Of a stretch of DNA of 64,000 nucleotides, positions 25,878 to 34,920 are shown in pieces. Under the pieces are notes generated by a model. That model searched no databases. It saw only the letters and a list, made by a program, of their open reading frames with translations, and was not told the DNA's origin. Within the stretch, counting starts at the first letter, position 1; each line of letters starts with the position of its first letter. Source of the stretch: Nocardia sp. SYP-A9097 (GTDB taxonomy: Bacteria; Actinomycetota; Actinomycetes; Mycobacteriales; Mycobacteriaceae); contig NZ_WJIC01000017.1 of the NCBI RefSeq assembly GCF_009649815.1, forward strand, positions 81,810 through 145,809, written 5' to 3'. The position numbers and the translations under genes are program-made.

Positions 25878-26630
25878 ATGGCACGTTTCATCGGACGATC
25901 CGCGATCGTCACCGGCGCCGCGCAGGGCATCGGCGCCGTCTACGCCAAAGCTCTTGCGGCAGAGGGTGCGAAGGTGGTCGTGGCCGACCTCAACGCTGAG
26001 CGCGGGGAGCAGGTCGCCAAGGAGATCGTCGCCGACGGCGGCACCGCCGTCTATCACCGCGTCGATGTCGCCGATCCCGAGTCCGCCAAGACACTGGCCG
26101 AATTCACCATCGCCGAGTTCGGGGCGATCAACCATCTCGTGAACAACGCCGCCATCTACGGCGATATGAAACTCGACCTACTGGTCACGGTGCCCTGGGA
26201 TTACTACAAGAAGTTCATGGGCGTAAACCTCGACGGGGCGTTGAACATGACCCGCGCCGTCTGGGAGAACATGAACGCCAACGGCGGCGGCTCCATCGTC
26301 AACCAGTCCTCCACCGCTGCCTGGCTGTACTCCGGCTTCTATGGCCTCGCCAAGGTTGGAATCAACGGTCTCACACAGCAATTGGCGAATGAGCTGGGTG
26401 GCTGCAAGATCCGCGTCAATGCTGTCGCGCCCGGCCCGATCGATACCGAGGCCACGCAGACCGTGACCCCTGGCAATCTGGTCAAGGAGATGGTGTCCCG
26501 CATCCCGATCAAGCGCATGGGCACCCCCGACGATCTGGTCGGCGCCTGCCTGTATCTGCTCTCCGACGAGGCGGCCTGGGTCACCGGCCAGATCCTCAAT
26601 GTCGATGGCGGACAGATCATCCGGTCATGA
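25878..26630 (+). CDS. Short-chain dehydrogenase/reductase (Rv0769-like)
   Basis: This is a 250-residue classical SDR. The start is ATG 25878, with a TAGGAG site 12 bp upstream. VTGAAQGIGAVYAKAL (NAD(P) motif), NNAAIYGD and SGFYGLAKVGING (YxxxK) are present. It lies 38 bp after the aldehyde dehydrogenase and overlaps the next gene by 4 bp, so one operon. Substrate unknown; sterol or fatty alcohol/ketone is inferred from context. Confidence 0.85.
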   Translation: MARFIGRSAIVTGAAQGIGAVYAKALAAEGAKVVVADLNAERGEQVAKEIVADGGTAVYHRVDVADPESAKTLAEFTIAEFGAINHLVNNAAIYGDMKLDLLVTVPWDYYKKFMGVNLDGALNMTRAVWENMNANGGGSIVNQSSTAAWLYSGFYGLAKVGINGLTQQLANELGGCKIRVNAVAPGPIDTEATQTVTPGNLVKEMVSRIPIKRMGTPDDLVGACLYLLSDEAAWVTGQILNVDGGQIIRS

Positions 26631-27526
26631 GCACCGCCGAGCATGCCGCCGATCGACTCGCCGTCGGGTTCATCGGTCTGGGCAATATGGGTAAGCCGAT
26701 GGCCCGGCGACTGCTGGAATGGCCTGGTGGACTGACGGTCTGCGATGTGCGACCGGAGGCCATCCTGCCGTTCGTCGAGGCCGGAGCCACAGGTGTGGGC
26801 GATGCCGCGGAGCTGGGTGCCAAGGCCGATGTGATCGGTGTGACCGTGGTCGACGATGCCCAGGTCCGTGAGGTCGTGATCGGTCGGCGAGGAATCCTTC
26901 GCACGGCCCGCCCGGGGACCGTGATCGCCGTGCACTCCACCATCAGTGATCGGACCGCCGAGCAGCTCGCCGTGGTCTGTGCCGAGCAGGCGGTCGAGTT
27001 CGTCGACGCGCCGGTCAGCGGTGGGGCAGGCGCGGCGAAAGCCGGAACCCTGGCGGTGATGGTCGGCGGCACCGCCGACGCGGTGGACCGGATTCGGCAG
27101 CCGTTCAGCAGCTTCGCCAATCTGATCGTGCACGCCGGTCCGGTGGGTGCGGGCACCCGCATGAAGCTCGCCCGCAACCTGCTGCATTTCGTATCCTTCA
27201 CGGCCGCAACCGAAGCCCAACGCCTGGCCGAGGCGGCCGGGCTCGATATCGCCGCACTGGGCAAGGTCGTCCGCCACTCCGACGCGGTGACCGGTGGTCC
27301 CGGCGCGATCATGTTGCGGGACAACACGGCCGCGATAGATCCCGAGGACTTCTGGTTCTCCATCTTCAGCCACGTCCGCACTCTCGGGGAGAAGGATCTG
27401 ACGCTGGCTGTCGAGCTCGGCGACCGCCTGGGCGTCCCCCTTCCACTGGCGTCGCTCGGGCTGGACGGCCTCGGCCGCGGGCTCGGCGTCGTACCCGCCG
27501 TCGATCAAGAGGACAGGGCATCATGA
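26627..27526 (+). CDS. 3-hydroxyisobutyrate dehydrogenase-family protein (Rv0770-like)
   Basis: This is a 299-residue beta-hydroxyacid dehydrogenase. VGFIGLGNMGKPMARRLLE is the NAD-binding motif, VDAPVSGGAGAAKAGTLA the substrate-binding signature and GTRMKLARNLL carries the catalytic Lys. It starts in an ATGA overlap with the SDR and ends in one with the next gene. Confidence 0.85.
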   Translation: MSTAEHAADRLAVGFIGLGNMGKPMARRLLEWPGGLTVCDVRPEAILPFVEAGATGVGDAAELGAKADVIGVTVVDDAQVREVVIGRRGILRTARPGTVIAVHSTISDRTAEQLAVVCAEQAVEFVDAPVSGGAGAAKAGTLAVMVGGTADAVDRIRQPFSSFANLIVHAGPVGAGTRMKLARNLLHFVSFTAATEAQRLAEAAGLDIAALGKVVRHSDAVTGGPGAIMLRDNTAAIDPEDFWFSIFSHVRTLGEKDLTLAVELGDRLGVPLPLASLGLDGLGRGLGVVPAVDQEDRAS

Positions 27527-27915
27527 CCATCCCCGCACACACCGATTCTCCCGCCGAAACCCGCACGCGCGGCCTGGCGAAAATGAGCGAGGTCTACGGT
27601 TGGGAATTCCGTGACGGACCCGGCGACCATTTCGCGGTGACTGCCGATCATCTCTTCGCCGACATCTGGTCCCGGCCGGGGCTCACCGTGCGCGATCGTC
27701 GCCTCCTATTGCTCGGCGCCCTGACTGCCCAAGGGCTGTTCGATACCGCCGAGATCCAGGTCGGGGCCGCGCTGCGCAACGAGGAACTCGCTCCCGAACA
27801 GTTGCGGGAGATCGCGCTGTTCCTGTGCCACTACGTGGGATGGCCTGCCGGCACCCGCTTGGACGGCGTGGTGGGCACGGTGCTTGCTCAGCAGAAAGCG
27901 CAATCTCGATCCTGA
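27523..27915 (+). CDS. Carboxymuconolactone decarboxylase (CMD)-family protein (Rv0771-like)
   Basis: This is a 130-residue all-helical protein. FADIWSRPGLTVRDRRLLLL, then ALTAQGLFDTAEIQVGAALR, and LFLCHYVGWPAG match the CMD fold. It lacks the CxxC of peroxidase-type AhpD, so a lactone/decarboxylase-like or binding role is more likely. It is coupled to the preceding dehydrogenase. Confidence 0.82.
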   Translation: MTIPAHTDSPAETRTRGLAKMSEVYGWEFRDGPGDHFAVTADHLFADIWSRPGLTVRDRRLLLLGALTAQGLFDTAEIQVGAALRNEELAPEQLREIALFLCHYVGWPAGTRLDGVVGTVLAQQKAQSRS

Positions 27916-27952
27916 TCGGCCGAAAGATGTTGCGCCACTTCGAAGGAGCCAC

Positions 27953-28831
27953 ATGATCGAAAAGCAACTCCTCAGCGGTCGGGCGGCGGTGGTTGTCGGA
28001 GGTGGCAGTGGCATCGGTGCGGCGGTGGCCGAATTGCTGAGCCGCCACGGCGCCGGTGTCGTGGTCAATTCCCGTAGTGGGCAGGCGGTCGCGCGCACGG
28101 TCGAGCGCATCCGGGAGCTGGGTGGTGAAGCGGTCGGTTTCGCCGGATCGGCGGCCGATATGGACACCGCCCAGGGATTGGTCTCGGCGTGCGTCGATGC
28201 CTTCGGCGGGATCGATATTCTCGTCAACTGCGCCGGGATCGCCGAGCCGCCTCGGTCCTCGATCCTCGAAGTGAGCCCGGCCGAATGGCAGGCGCTGTTG
28301 GATTCGCACCTGACGACCGTATTCAACACCTGTCGCGTAGCCGCGCCGCTGATGGCGGCAGGGAAGGGCGGGTCGATCATCAATACCGGATCCTTCGCCT
28401 ACCTTGGCGACTACGGCGGAACCGGATACCCGGCGGGAAAAGGTGCTGTGACCAGCCTGAGTCTGGCCATGGCAGCCGAGCTGAAGGAGCACAGGGTGCG
28501 TGTGAACACGGTCTGCCCCGGTGCCAAGACCCGCTTGTCGACCGGGCCGGACTATGAAGCGCACATTCAGCGGCTGCACGAGCGCGGCCTGCTCGATGAA
28601 GTGACCATGCGTGGATCCCTCGACGCTCCGCCGCCGGAGTACGCGGCCGCGCTGTACCTATATCTCGCCGCCGATATCTCGGCGTCGATCACCGGGGAGG
28701 TCTTCATCGCGGCGGGTGGTTTTGTCGGCCGATTCCCCCGCCCGGCACCCGAGGTGCTCGGATATCGCGATCATCTACAGGCCGAACCATGGTCGGTCAC
28801 CGCCCTCGCAACCATGCTCGACGGCCGCTGA
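27953..28831 (+). CDS. Short-chain dehydrogenase/reductase
   Basis: This is a 292-residue SDR with GAAGGAG before ATG 27953. VVGGGSGIGAAVAELL is the cofactor motif and TGYPAGKGAVTSL gives the Y-x(3)-K pair. The C-terminus is about 40 residues longer than in minimal SDRs. It is 37 bp after the CMD gene, probably the last gene of the aldA-type operon. The 200 bp that follow carry the mce promoter region. Confidence 0.82.
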   Translation: MIEKQLLSGRAAVVVGGGSGIGAAVAELLSRHGAGVVVNSRSGQAVARTVERIRELGGEAVGFAGSAADMDTAQGLVSACVDAFGGIDILVNCAGIAEPPRSSILEVSPAEWQALLDSHLTTVFNTCRVAAPLMAAGKGGSIINTGSFAYLGDYGGTGYPAGKGAVTSLSLAMAAELKEHRVRVNTVCPGAKTRLSTGPDYEAHIQRLHERGLLDEVTMRGSLDAPPPEYAAALYLYLAADISASITGEVFIAAGGFVGRFPRPAPEVLGYRDHLQAEPWSVTALATMLDGR

Positions 28832-28872
28832 GCGCACCGGAAGCAGTCGGCCGATGGGTACCGACTCCTATG

Positions 28873-28933
28873 GACACATGCCTGACATCAATCTGTTCGA
28901 AATTCTGGACTGATGTCTGGTATGTGGTCCAGG
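28873..28933. promoter_or_regulatory. Weak operator-like repeats upstream of the mce operon
   Basis: GGACACATGCCT (28873) and GGACTGATGTCT (28908) each resemble GGACA-N2-TGTCC with two mismatches. The second lies inside a larger inverted repeat whose arms are CTGGAC (28906) and GTCCAG (28928-28933). These sites are 100-160 bp before yrbEA and could tie sterol-type uptake to the P450 regulon. They are weak. Confidence 0.35.
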
Positions 28934-29031
28934 TCATATGGTAGCGTCTCGCCAAGGCATGGGGAGCCGGTGGGACCGAGTGGAACTCTTTCCCGAATCA
29001 ATAGCGGCGCCCCGGTTCGGCAGGGAGTTCG

Positions 29032-29886
29032 ATGTCCAGCACGGAATTGTTCGATCCACCAACGGAACAGGCGAAAGCGGCGGAGGTGTTGCGCCGGAAT
29101 TTCACCGAAACAGTACTTTCCAGCGTGGCGACTTTCGGCCGTGCACTGCGAATCGGAGCGAGTGCGACTCGAATTGGAGCGGTGGACGCATTCCGGCTGC
29201 GGTTTCAGGTGCACGAAACCCTCGCCCAGGCATGGTTTCTGATTCGGGTCACCGCGATACCCAGCATCCTGATGGCCATTCCATTCGGTGTCATCGTCTC
29301 CGCACAAGTCGGCAATATCGTCTCCCAGCTCGGGGCCGATTCGATGATCGGCGCGGCGGGCGGGCTCGGCGTCATCAAACAGGGCGCGCCCATGGCGACG
29401 GCCATGCTGCTCGGTGGCGCCGGAGCGGCCGCGATCGCCGCCGACCTCGGTGCGCGCACCGTCCGCGAGGAGGTCGACGCCATGCGGGTGATGGGCGTGG
29501 ATCCGATCCAGCGCCTGGTGGTGCCGCGCATCGCCGCGATGATGCTGATCGCCCCGCTGCTCAATATTCTGATCATCTTCGTCGGTGTCACCGCGGGCTT
29601 CGCGGTCTCGGTGACGGTCTTGAATGTCACTCCGGGCAGTTACTGGGAGTCCTTCGGTTCCTTCACGACCCCGATCGACGTGTGGGTCTCGCTGATCAAG
29701 GCGACGCTGTTCGGCTTCCTGGTTGTGGTCATCGCCTGTCAGCGTGGGCTGGAGGCCAAGGGCGGTCCGCGCGGTGTCGCCGACGGTGTCAATGCGGCGG
29801 TGGTGATGTCGGTGGCCGCGGTGGTGGTGCTCAATACCGCGATTACGCAGGTGGTGACCATGTTCCTGCCGGTCAGGATCGCCTGA
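29032..29886 (+). CDS. yrbEA: YrbE family ABC-type permease, subunit A (MlaE-like)
   Basis: This is a 284-residue polytopic membrane protein with CAGGGAG before ATG 29032. GAGAAAIAADLGARTVREE and VEVDAMRVMG-type EExD region (REEVDAMRVMGVDPIQRL) are the cytoplasmic coupling signature of MlaE/YrbE permeases. With YrbEB it forms the inner-membrane channel of the Mce lipid importer. It overlaps yrbEB at TGATG. Confidence 0.92.
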   Translation: MSSTELFDPPTEQAKAAEVLRRNFTETVLSSVATFGRALRIGASATRIGAVDAFRLRFQVHETLAQAWFLIRVTAIPSILMAIPFGVIVSAQVGNIVSQLGADSMIGAAGGLGVIKQGAPMATAMLLGGAGAAAIAADLGARTVREEVDAMRVMGVDPIQRLVVPRIAAMMLIAPLLNILIIFVGVTAGFAVSVTVLNVTPGSYWESFGSFTTPIDVWVSLIKATLFGFLVVVIACQRGLEAKGGPRGVADGVNAAVVMSVAAVVVLNTAITQVVTMFLPVRIA

Positions 29887-30749
29887 TGGCGGCCACACCG
29901 TACCGTCCCGCCGGTCTGCGCTGGGTGAATCGGCTACCGCGGCACGTACATCCGATGCGGCCGGTGGACTCCATCGGATTCGTGATCGGGTTCTGCTGGC
30001 AGGTGATCTCCTCGGTGCCGTACACCCTGGTGCACTACCGCCGCCAAACCATCACCGTCATAACGGATATGACCTGGGGCCGTGGTTCGGTGATCATCGG
30101 CGGTGGCGTGGTGCCGCTGATGATGCTGATGGGCGCGGCCATGGGGGCCTCGATCGGCATCGAGGCCTTCAGCGCGCTGAACCTGCTGTCACTGGGGCAG
30201 CTCAGTGGACTCATCTCGGCCTTCGGCGTGACCCGGGAGATGGCGCCGATCGCGGCGGGGGTCGGCTTCGCAGCGCAGGCCGGGTGCCGGATGACCGCGG
30301 AGATCGGATCTATGCGCATATCGGAGGAGATCGATGCCCTCGAATCGCTCGGAATCCGATCCGTGCCGTTCGTCGTGACCACTCGCGTGATCGGCGGAAT
30401 TATCTCGGTGGCACCGGCTTTCGTGGTCGCACTGATTCTCAGCTACTTTTCCTGCGAGGTAATCGTGACCGTTGTGCATGGCACCCCTTCGGGTACCTAC
30501 AACCATTATTTCGATCAATTCATCGTGCCGTGGGATATCTTCGCCGCGATCATCAAGGTGGTGGTGTTCGCCATAGCCGTCGTACTGATCCACTGCTATC
30601 AGGGATTCTTCGCGACGGGTGGCCCTGAGGGCGTCGGAATCGGATCGGGCCGCGCTATTCGCGCCAGCCTGGTGGCAATCATCGCGCTTGATATGGTCGC
30701 GACAATTCTGCTGTGGGGATTTCAATCTCCCATCGCGTTCACGGGGTGA
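29886..30749 (+). CDS. yrbEB: YrbE family ABC-type permease, subunit B
   Basis: This is a 287-residue partner permease, start ATG overlapping the yrbEA stop. GCRMTAEIGSMRISEEIDAL is the EExD-type coupling motif and several glycine-rich membrane segments follow. It is 4 bp from mceA. Confidence 0.92.
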   Translation: MAATPYRPAGLRWVNRLPRHVHPMRPVDSIGFVIGFCWQVISSVPYTLVHYRRQTITVITDMTWGRGSVIIGGGVVPLMMLMGAAMGASIGIEAFSALNLLSLGQLSGLISAFGVTREMAPIAAGVGFAAQAGCRMTAEIGSMRISEEIDALESLGIRSVPFVVTTRVIGGIISVAPAFVVALILSYFSCEVIVTVVHGTPSGTYNHYFDQFIVPWDIFAAIIKVVVFAIAVVLIHCYQGFFATGGPEGVGIGSGRAIRASLVAIIALDMVATILLWGFQSPIAFTG

Positions 30750-30753
30750 GGAT

Positions 30754-31794
30754 ATGCCCGTATATGCACTGCCGGGTTCGGAAGTCGGACCGCGCAAAGC
30801 GCGAGTATTGGGTGTGGTCACGGTCGTGCTCATGCTGTTCGGCGTGGCCGCCTGGCAGTTGACGCCCGATTCCACGTCGGCGGACGAAATCGATGTGGTT
30901 CTGATCGTCGGCTACGTCGGTGAGGGGATCGGACCAGGAACAGATGTCCGACTCGACGGTGTTCGGGTCGGCTCGGTCAACGCCATCGACTTCGCCGGAC
31001 AGGGCCGTAAACAGGTGGCGCTGAGCCTGTTCCGCTCCCAGCTCTTCGGGTTGACCAACGCGTTGTCCGTCGCCTACGTGCCGGGGAATCTCTTCGGTAT
31101 CAGTGCGCTCGAACTGCATCCGGATACCGGTGGCGTGCTGCTGGCCGATGGCTCGAAGGTGGACCTCACCGGTCGCGATCGTGTTCGCGACGCGACCCTG
31201 TCCGCACTGCTGAACTCCACCGGCGATCTCACCCAACAGGTGCTGACCCCACAGCTCACCGGGTTGCTACATACCTTCTCCCGGGACCTGGGCGCGTTCA
31301 CTCCGCTCCTGCAGGCGATCGGCACGACGGTGCGGTCGTACACCGAGACCGCGCAGATGCCGCCTTCGGTGCTGTTCGGTCGCTACGGCGCGGCCCTGTC
31401 CGGGACCCCGCCCATGCTCGCCGGTGGCCTGACCGTGCTCGATGCCAGCTACAACAATTCCTATCTGCGGGACGAGGAACATATCGCCAAGTTCGGCTAT
31501 TTGTGGTCCAACATCCAGAACGGACTGCTGCCGGTGGTCACCCAGCTGTTCGGCACCGCACAGCCGTATTTCTCTGGGCTGCTTCCCATTATGACGATGA
31601 TGCTCGACCGGATCACCGGCTCGGTCAGCGATCCGCAAGGCTCCGCTGCCCAGCTGAGTGAGCTGGTGGATCGGCTCGGCCTCGCCTTCCATGACTCTCC
31701 GAACGGACCGGTGCTCACCGCGCGCGCCGAACTCGATCTCGTACCCGGTCTGGCGACGCCGCTGGCTGCGCTGGTCGGTGGAGGCGGCCGATGA
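30754..31794 (+). CDS. mceA: Mce family protein MceA
   Basis: This is a 346-residue protein with one N-terminal membrane anchor (about residues 18-35). The MCE domain includes GIGPGTDVRLDGVRVGSVNA. The C-terminus is helical, as expected for the periplasmic tube formed by six Mce subunits that carries lipids or sterols to YrbE. Confidence 0.9.
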   Translation: MPVYALPGSEVGPRKARVLGVVTVVLMLFGVAAWQLTPDSTSADEIDVVLIVGYVGEGIGPGTDVRLDGVRVGSVNAIDFAGQGRKQVALSLFRSQLFGLTNALSVAYVPGNLFGISALELHPDTGGVLLADGSKVDLTGRDRVRDATLSALLNSTGDLTQQVLTPQLTGLLHTFSRDLGAFTPLLQAIGTTVRSYTETAQMPPSVLFGRYGAALSGTPPMLAGGLTVLDASYNNSYLRDEEHIAKFGYLWSNIQNGLLPVVTQLFGTAQPYFSGLLPIMTMMLDRITGSVSDPQGSAAQLSELVDRLGLAFHDSPNGPVLTARAELDLVPGLATPLAALVGGGGR

Positions 31795-32795
31795 AGACTC
31801 GTTCCCTGCTGGTTCGGGTGGCACTCGCGGCCCTGACGATGCTGGTCGTGCTGGCCGGGGTCTTCGAACTCATCGAACGGCCGGTGAGCGGCCACACCGA
31901 CGGCTACACCGGCATGTTCACCGATGCGAACGGTCTGCGGCCGGGCGATGACGTGCGGCTCTACGGCGTTCAGGTCGGCAAGGTGCAGGGCGTTGATCTG
32001 GACGGCGCACTCGCGCGAGTGCGATTCACCGTTGCGTCCGATCGTCCGTTGTTCGCCAACACCAAGATCGCGGTCCGCTACCAGAATCTCACCGGCTTCC
32101 GATATCTGGAAATCGTGCAGCCGGATCAACCCGGCGAAAAACGTCGTGCGGGAACGGCTTTCGGTGTCGACCAGACGGTGTCGGCCTTCGACATCACGGC
32201 GCTGTTCAACGGCCTGCAACCGGTGTTGCGCGAACTCTCACCCGCCGATCTGAACCAGTTCACCACGAGTCTGCTCGCCCTCGTCGAGGGTGATGGCACC
32301 GGTTTGGGTCCCGCGCTAGGCGCGATCGAGAAGCTGAGTCGTTATGCCTCGGACCGCCAGGCGGTGCTCTCGACCCTGGTCACCAACATCGCCCAGGTCT
32401 CCGATCACATCGGCGGCGCTTCGGGGGACGCGATGAAACTCCTTGGCTCCCTTACCGATCTGTTCGTTGTCATCACCGACAAGTTGCCCGGACTGGTCGA
32501 CTTCTCCAATCAGATCCCGCCGGTGTTGCAGCCGTTGCGAAGTCTGCTGACCACCTTCGGGCTCACCGGTCAGCAGGACCGCGATTTCGACGCACTGCTC
32601 AAGCAGGCTTTTCCCGACCCCTACGACGCGGTCGCGGTCTTCGAGCGGATGCCCGGGCTGATCCAGTCGATCGCCGCCGCGCTGCCCGGAACCGGTCCGG
32701 ATGCGCCGCCGACCTGCTCGCACGGCGCGGCATCGGCCCCCGACCCCATCGGCATCCTGATCGCCGGACAGAGGATCGTCCTATGCAACTCGTGA
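31791..32795 (+). CDS. mceB: Mce family protein MceB
   Basis: This is a 334-residue protein in ATGA overlap with mceA. It has an N-terminal anchor (RVALAALTMLVVLAGVF) and an MCE domain (LRPGDDVRLYGVQVGKV), then a helical region. The C-terminus holds one Cys near TCSHGAAS and ends in LCNS. Confidence 0.9.
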   Translation: MKTRSLLVRVALAALTMLVVLAGVFELIERPVSGHTDGYTGMFTDANGLRPGDDVRLYGVQVGKVQGVDLDGALARVRFTVASDRPLFANTKIAVRYQNLTGFRYLEIVQPDQPGEKRRAGTAFGVDQTVSAFDITALFNGLQPVLRELSPADLNQFTTSLLALVEGDGTGLGPALGAIEKLSRYASDRQAVLSTLVTNIAQVSDHIGGASGDAMKLLGSLTDLFVVITDKLPGLVDFSNQIPPVLQPLRSLLTTFGLTGQQDRDFDALLKQAFPDPYDAVAVFERMPGLIQSIAAALPGTGPDAPPTCSHGAASAPDPIGILIAGQRIVLCNS

Positions 32796-33814
32796 AACGC
32801 CTTGCGCGGCTACCTGTTTCGCGGGGACGGTCCGACGCGGCCCTCCGGCACAGCGATCTGCGCTGGGGCATTGGAGGATTGTGCGCGGTGCTCGTCCTGG
32901 TCGCGGCCATCGGAGTCGTCTACTTGACCGGGACGACCCCCGAAAAGACCTATCGCGCGGAATTGTCGCAGGCCGGCACGATCCGGGAGGGCGACGATGT
33001 GCGCGTCGCCGGAATCCCAGTGGGGAAGGTGAAATCGCTGACGCTGCTCTCTGACCGGGTGCGCATGGAGTTCACCGCGAAGGACGGCGTCTTCCTCGGC
33101 GATCAGACCGTACTCCATATCCGGATGCTCACCGTCGTCGGCGGCTACTATCTCGCGGCCGAGCCGGTAGGCGCCAAACCTCTTGGTAGAGCGGTAATTC
33201 CGATGGAACGGGTAATGATCCCCTACAACCTCACCCAGGCGTTCCAGGACGCGGTGCAGCCGGTGCGGGAGATCGACGGGACGGTGCTGCGGCGGAACCT
33301 GGCCGTACTGTCCGCGTCGCTGGACAAGAGCCCGGAGTCGATTCGCGCGACGGTGGGCGCGGCCGCGGACCTGGTCGGCATGCTGGACCGGCAGAACGCC
33401 GACATCTCGCGCACGCTGTCCTTCGCCGATGAGTACCTGACGGCCATGCGGGAGAACTCCGCTGTGCTGGCGAAGCTGGTGATCAACCTCGGCACCATGG
33501 AGAACATCATCCGGAACAACAAAACCCAAGTCGCACAGGCACTCAACGATCTGGCGGTGGTGCTGGGGGACGTCGCGCCCCTGGGTCAGGCTTGGGACCG
33601 GAATTTGAAGCAGCGCGCGCAGCCGCTCGCCGACGCGATACCGACCTTGCAGCAACTGGGGGACCGGCTCGGCGAACTCCTGCAATCATTGCGCGCCCTG
33701 GAGCAGAAATTGTCGCCGCTCCTCCCCGCGAACGGCGGGATCACCGTCGACCACTCCGCGACGACCCTCAGCCTGCCGACCGTGTGTGTACCCGTGCCCG
33801 GGGGAGGATGTTGA
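32783..33814 (+). CDS. mceC: Mce family protein MceC
   Basis: This is a 343-residue protein overlapping mceB by 13 bp. It has a membrane anchor about residues 34-50 and an MCE domain with IREGDDVRVAGIPVGKVKSL. A long helical C-terminal region ends in VCVPVPGGGC, the Cys-rich tail seen in several MceC/MceF proteins. Confidence 0.9.
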   Translation: MQLVKRLARLPVSRGRSDAALRHSDLRWGIGGLCAVLVLVAAIGVVYLTGTTPEKTYRAELSQAGTIREGDDVRVAGIPVGKVKSLTLLSDRVRMEFTAKDGVFLGDQTVLHIRMLTVVGGYYLAAEPVGAKPLGRAVIPMERVMIPYNLTQAFQDAVQPVREIDGTVLRRNLAVLSASLDKSPESIRATVGAAADLVGMLDRQNADISRTLSFADEYLTAMRENSAVLAKLVINLGTMENIIRNNKTQVAQALNDLAVVLGDVAPLGQAWDRNLKQRAQPLADAIPTLQQLGDRLGELLQSLRALEQKLSPLLPANGGITVDHSATTLSLPTVCVPVPGGGC

Positions 33815-34920
33815 TGTTGCGAGGAATCCTCGGCTCGCGAGCCGTGATGTCGGTGGCGGTGATCATCGTCCTGGTGCTCGCCGGCGCGATCGCGCTGACG
33901 GTCGGCAAGCCCGCACCGGCGACCAAGACCTACTGCGCCGATATGCCCGACAGCATCGGGCTCTACCAGGGCAGCTCAGTCACCGTGCTGGGCATACCGG
34001 TCGGCGAGGTGACCGATATTCGATTGCACGGCACCGTATCTCGGGTGTGGTTCACCGTGCGTGCCGATCGCGTGCTGCCCCGCGATGTCGGGGCCGTCAC
34101 CGTCAGCGACACCCTGGTCGCGGATCGGAAGCTGGCGCTGATCGGTCCCGAGCCGTCGGGGAGCGCGGGCTGGAATCCGAGCGATTGCATCACCAAATCC
34201 GTGACGCCCAAAAGCCTTTCGGAGACGTTCGATGCCTTGGGCCAACTCTCCGACCAACTCAACTCCGTCGATGATCCCGCGCAACGCGACTCGATGGGGT
34301 CCGGGCTCGCCGCCCTGAACAACGCCACCTCCGGTTCGGGGGACCAGCTGAATGCGATCATTCAGCAGCTCGGCACGGCGCTGGCCGCGCCCGATGCCGC
34401 CATCGGCCATATCGGCGCGCTGCTGGACGCGGCGATGGAATTGAGTCAGCGGGCTCGTGGGGGCTGGTCGCAAGTGCGCGAGACGGTGACCGGTCTGCCA
34501 CAAGCCTTCAGCGATATCAATCGCATCGCCTTTCCGCCGATCATCGATTTGGTGAGCGCGCTGAGCAAGGTGCTGCCCGAGCTCAACGACGTGATAGTGA
34601 TGTTCGGCTCGCCGGCGCTGCGCGCGCTGAATTCGGTGTCGAATCTGCCGCAGCTGCTGGCGTCCGGGGTCGGTTCGGTGGCGCAGATCATCGGTCTGGC
34701 GCCGGCCATCGCGGCGGGATTCGCGAGCGCGATCGACCCGGCCACCGGGAAGCTGAACATCACCTACGCCTCGCCGAAAGTAGCTCTGACACAACCGGAT
34801 ACGGCTCAGGTCTGCGCTGCCGTACAGGCGCTCACCGGGCAGGAATGCCGAACCTCGGCGAACGGAGCCGTCACGGTGCCCGTACTGCCCGCGCTGCTGG
34901 CGGCGGTGAGTGCGCGATGA
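33814..34920 (+). CDS. mceD: Mce family protein MceD
   Basis: I place the start at ATG 33814 (TGATG overlap), because GGGGAGG ends about 7 bp before it; an in-frame ATG at 33808 is too close to that site. The product has 368 residues, an N-terminal anchor (VMSVAVIIVLVLAGAIAL) and the MCE core LYQGSSVTVLGIPVGEV. Confidence 0.88.
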   Translation: MLRGILGSRAVMSVAVIIVLVLAGAIALTVGKPAPATKTYCADMPDSIGLYQGSSVTVLGIPVGEVTDIRLHGTVSRVWFTVRADRVLPRDVGAVTVSDTLVADRKLALIGPEPSGSAGWNPSDCITKSVTPKSLSETFDALGQLSDQLNSVDDPAQRDSMGSGLAALNNATSGSGDQLNAIIQQLGTALAAPDAAIGHIGALLDAAMELSQRARGGWSQVRETVTGLPQAFSDINRIAFPPIIDLVSALSKVLPELNDVIVMFGSPALRALNSVSNLPQLLASGVGSVAQIIGLAPAIAAGFASAIDPATGKLNITYASPKVALTQPDTAQVCAAVQALTGQECRTSANGAVTVPVLPALLAAVSAR

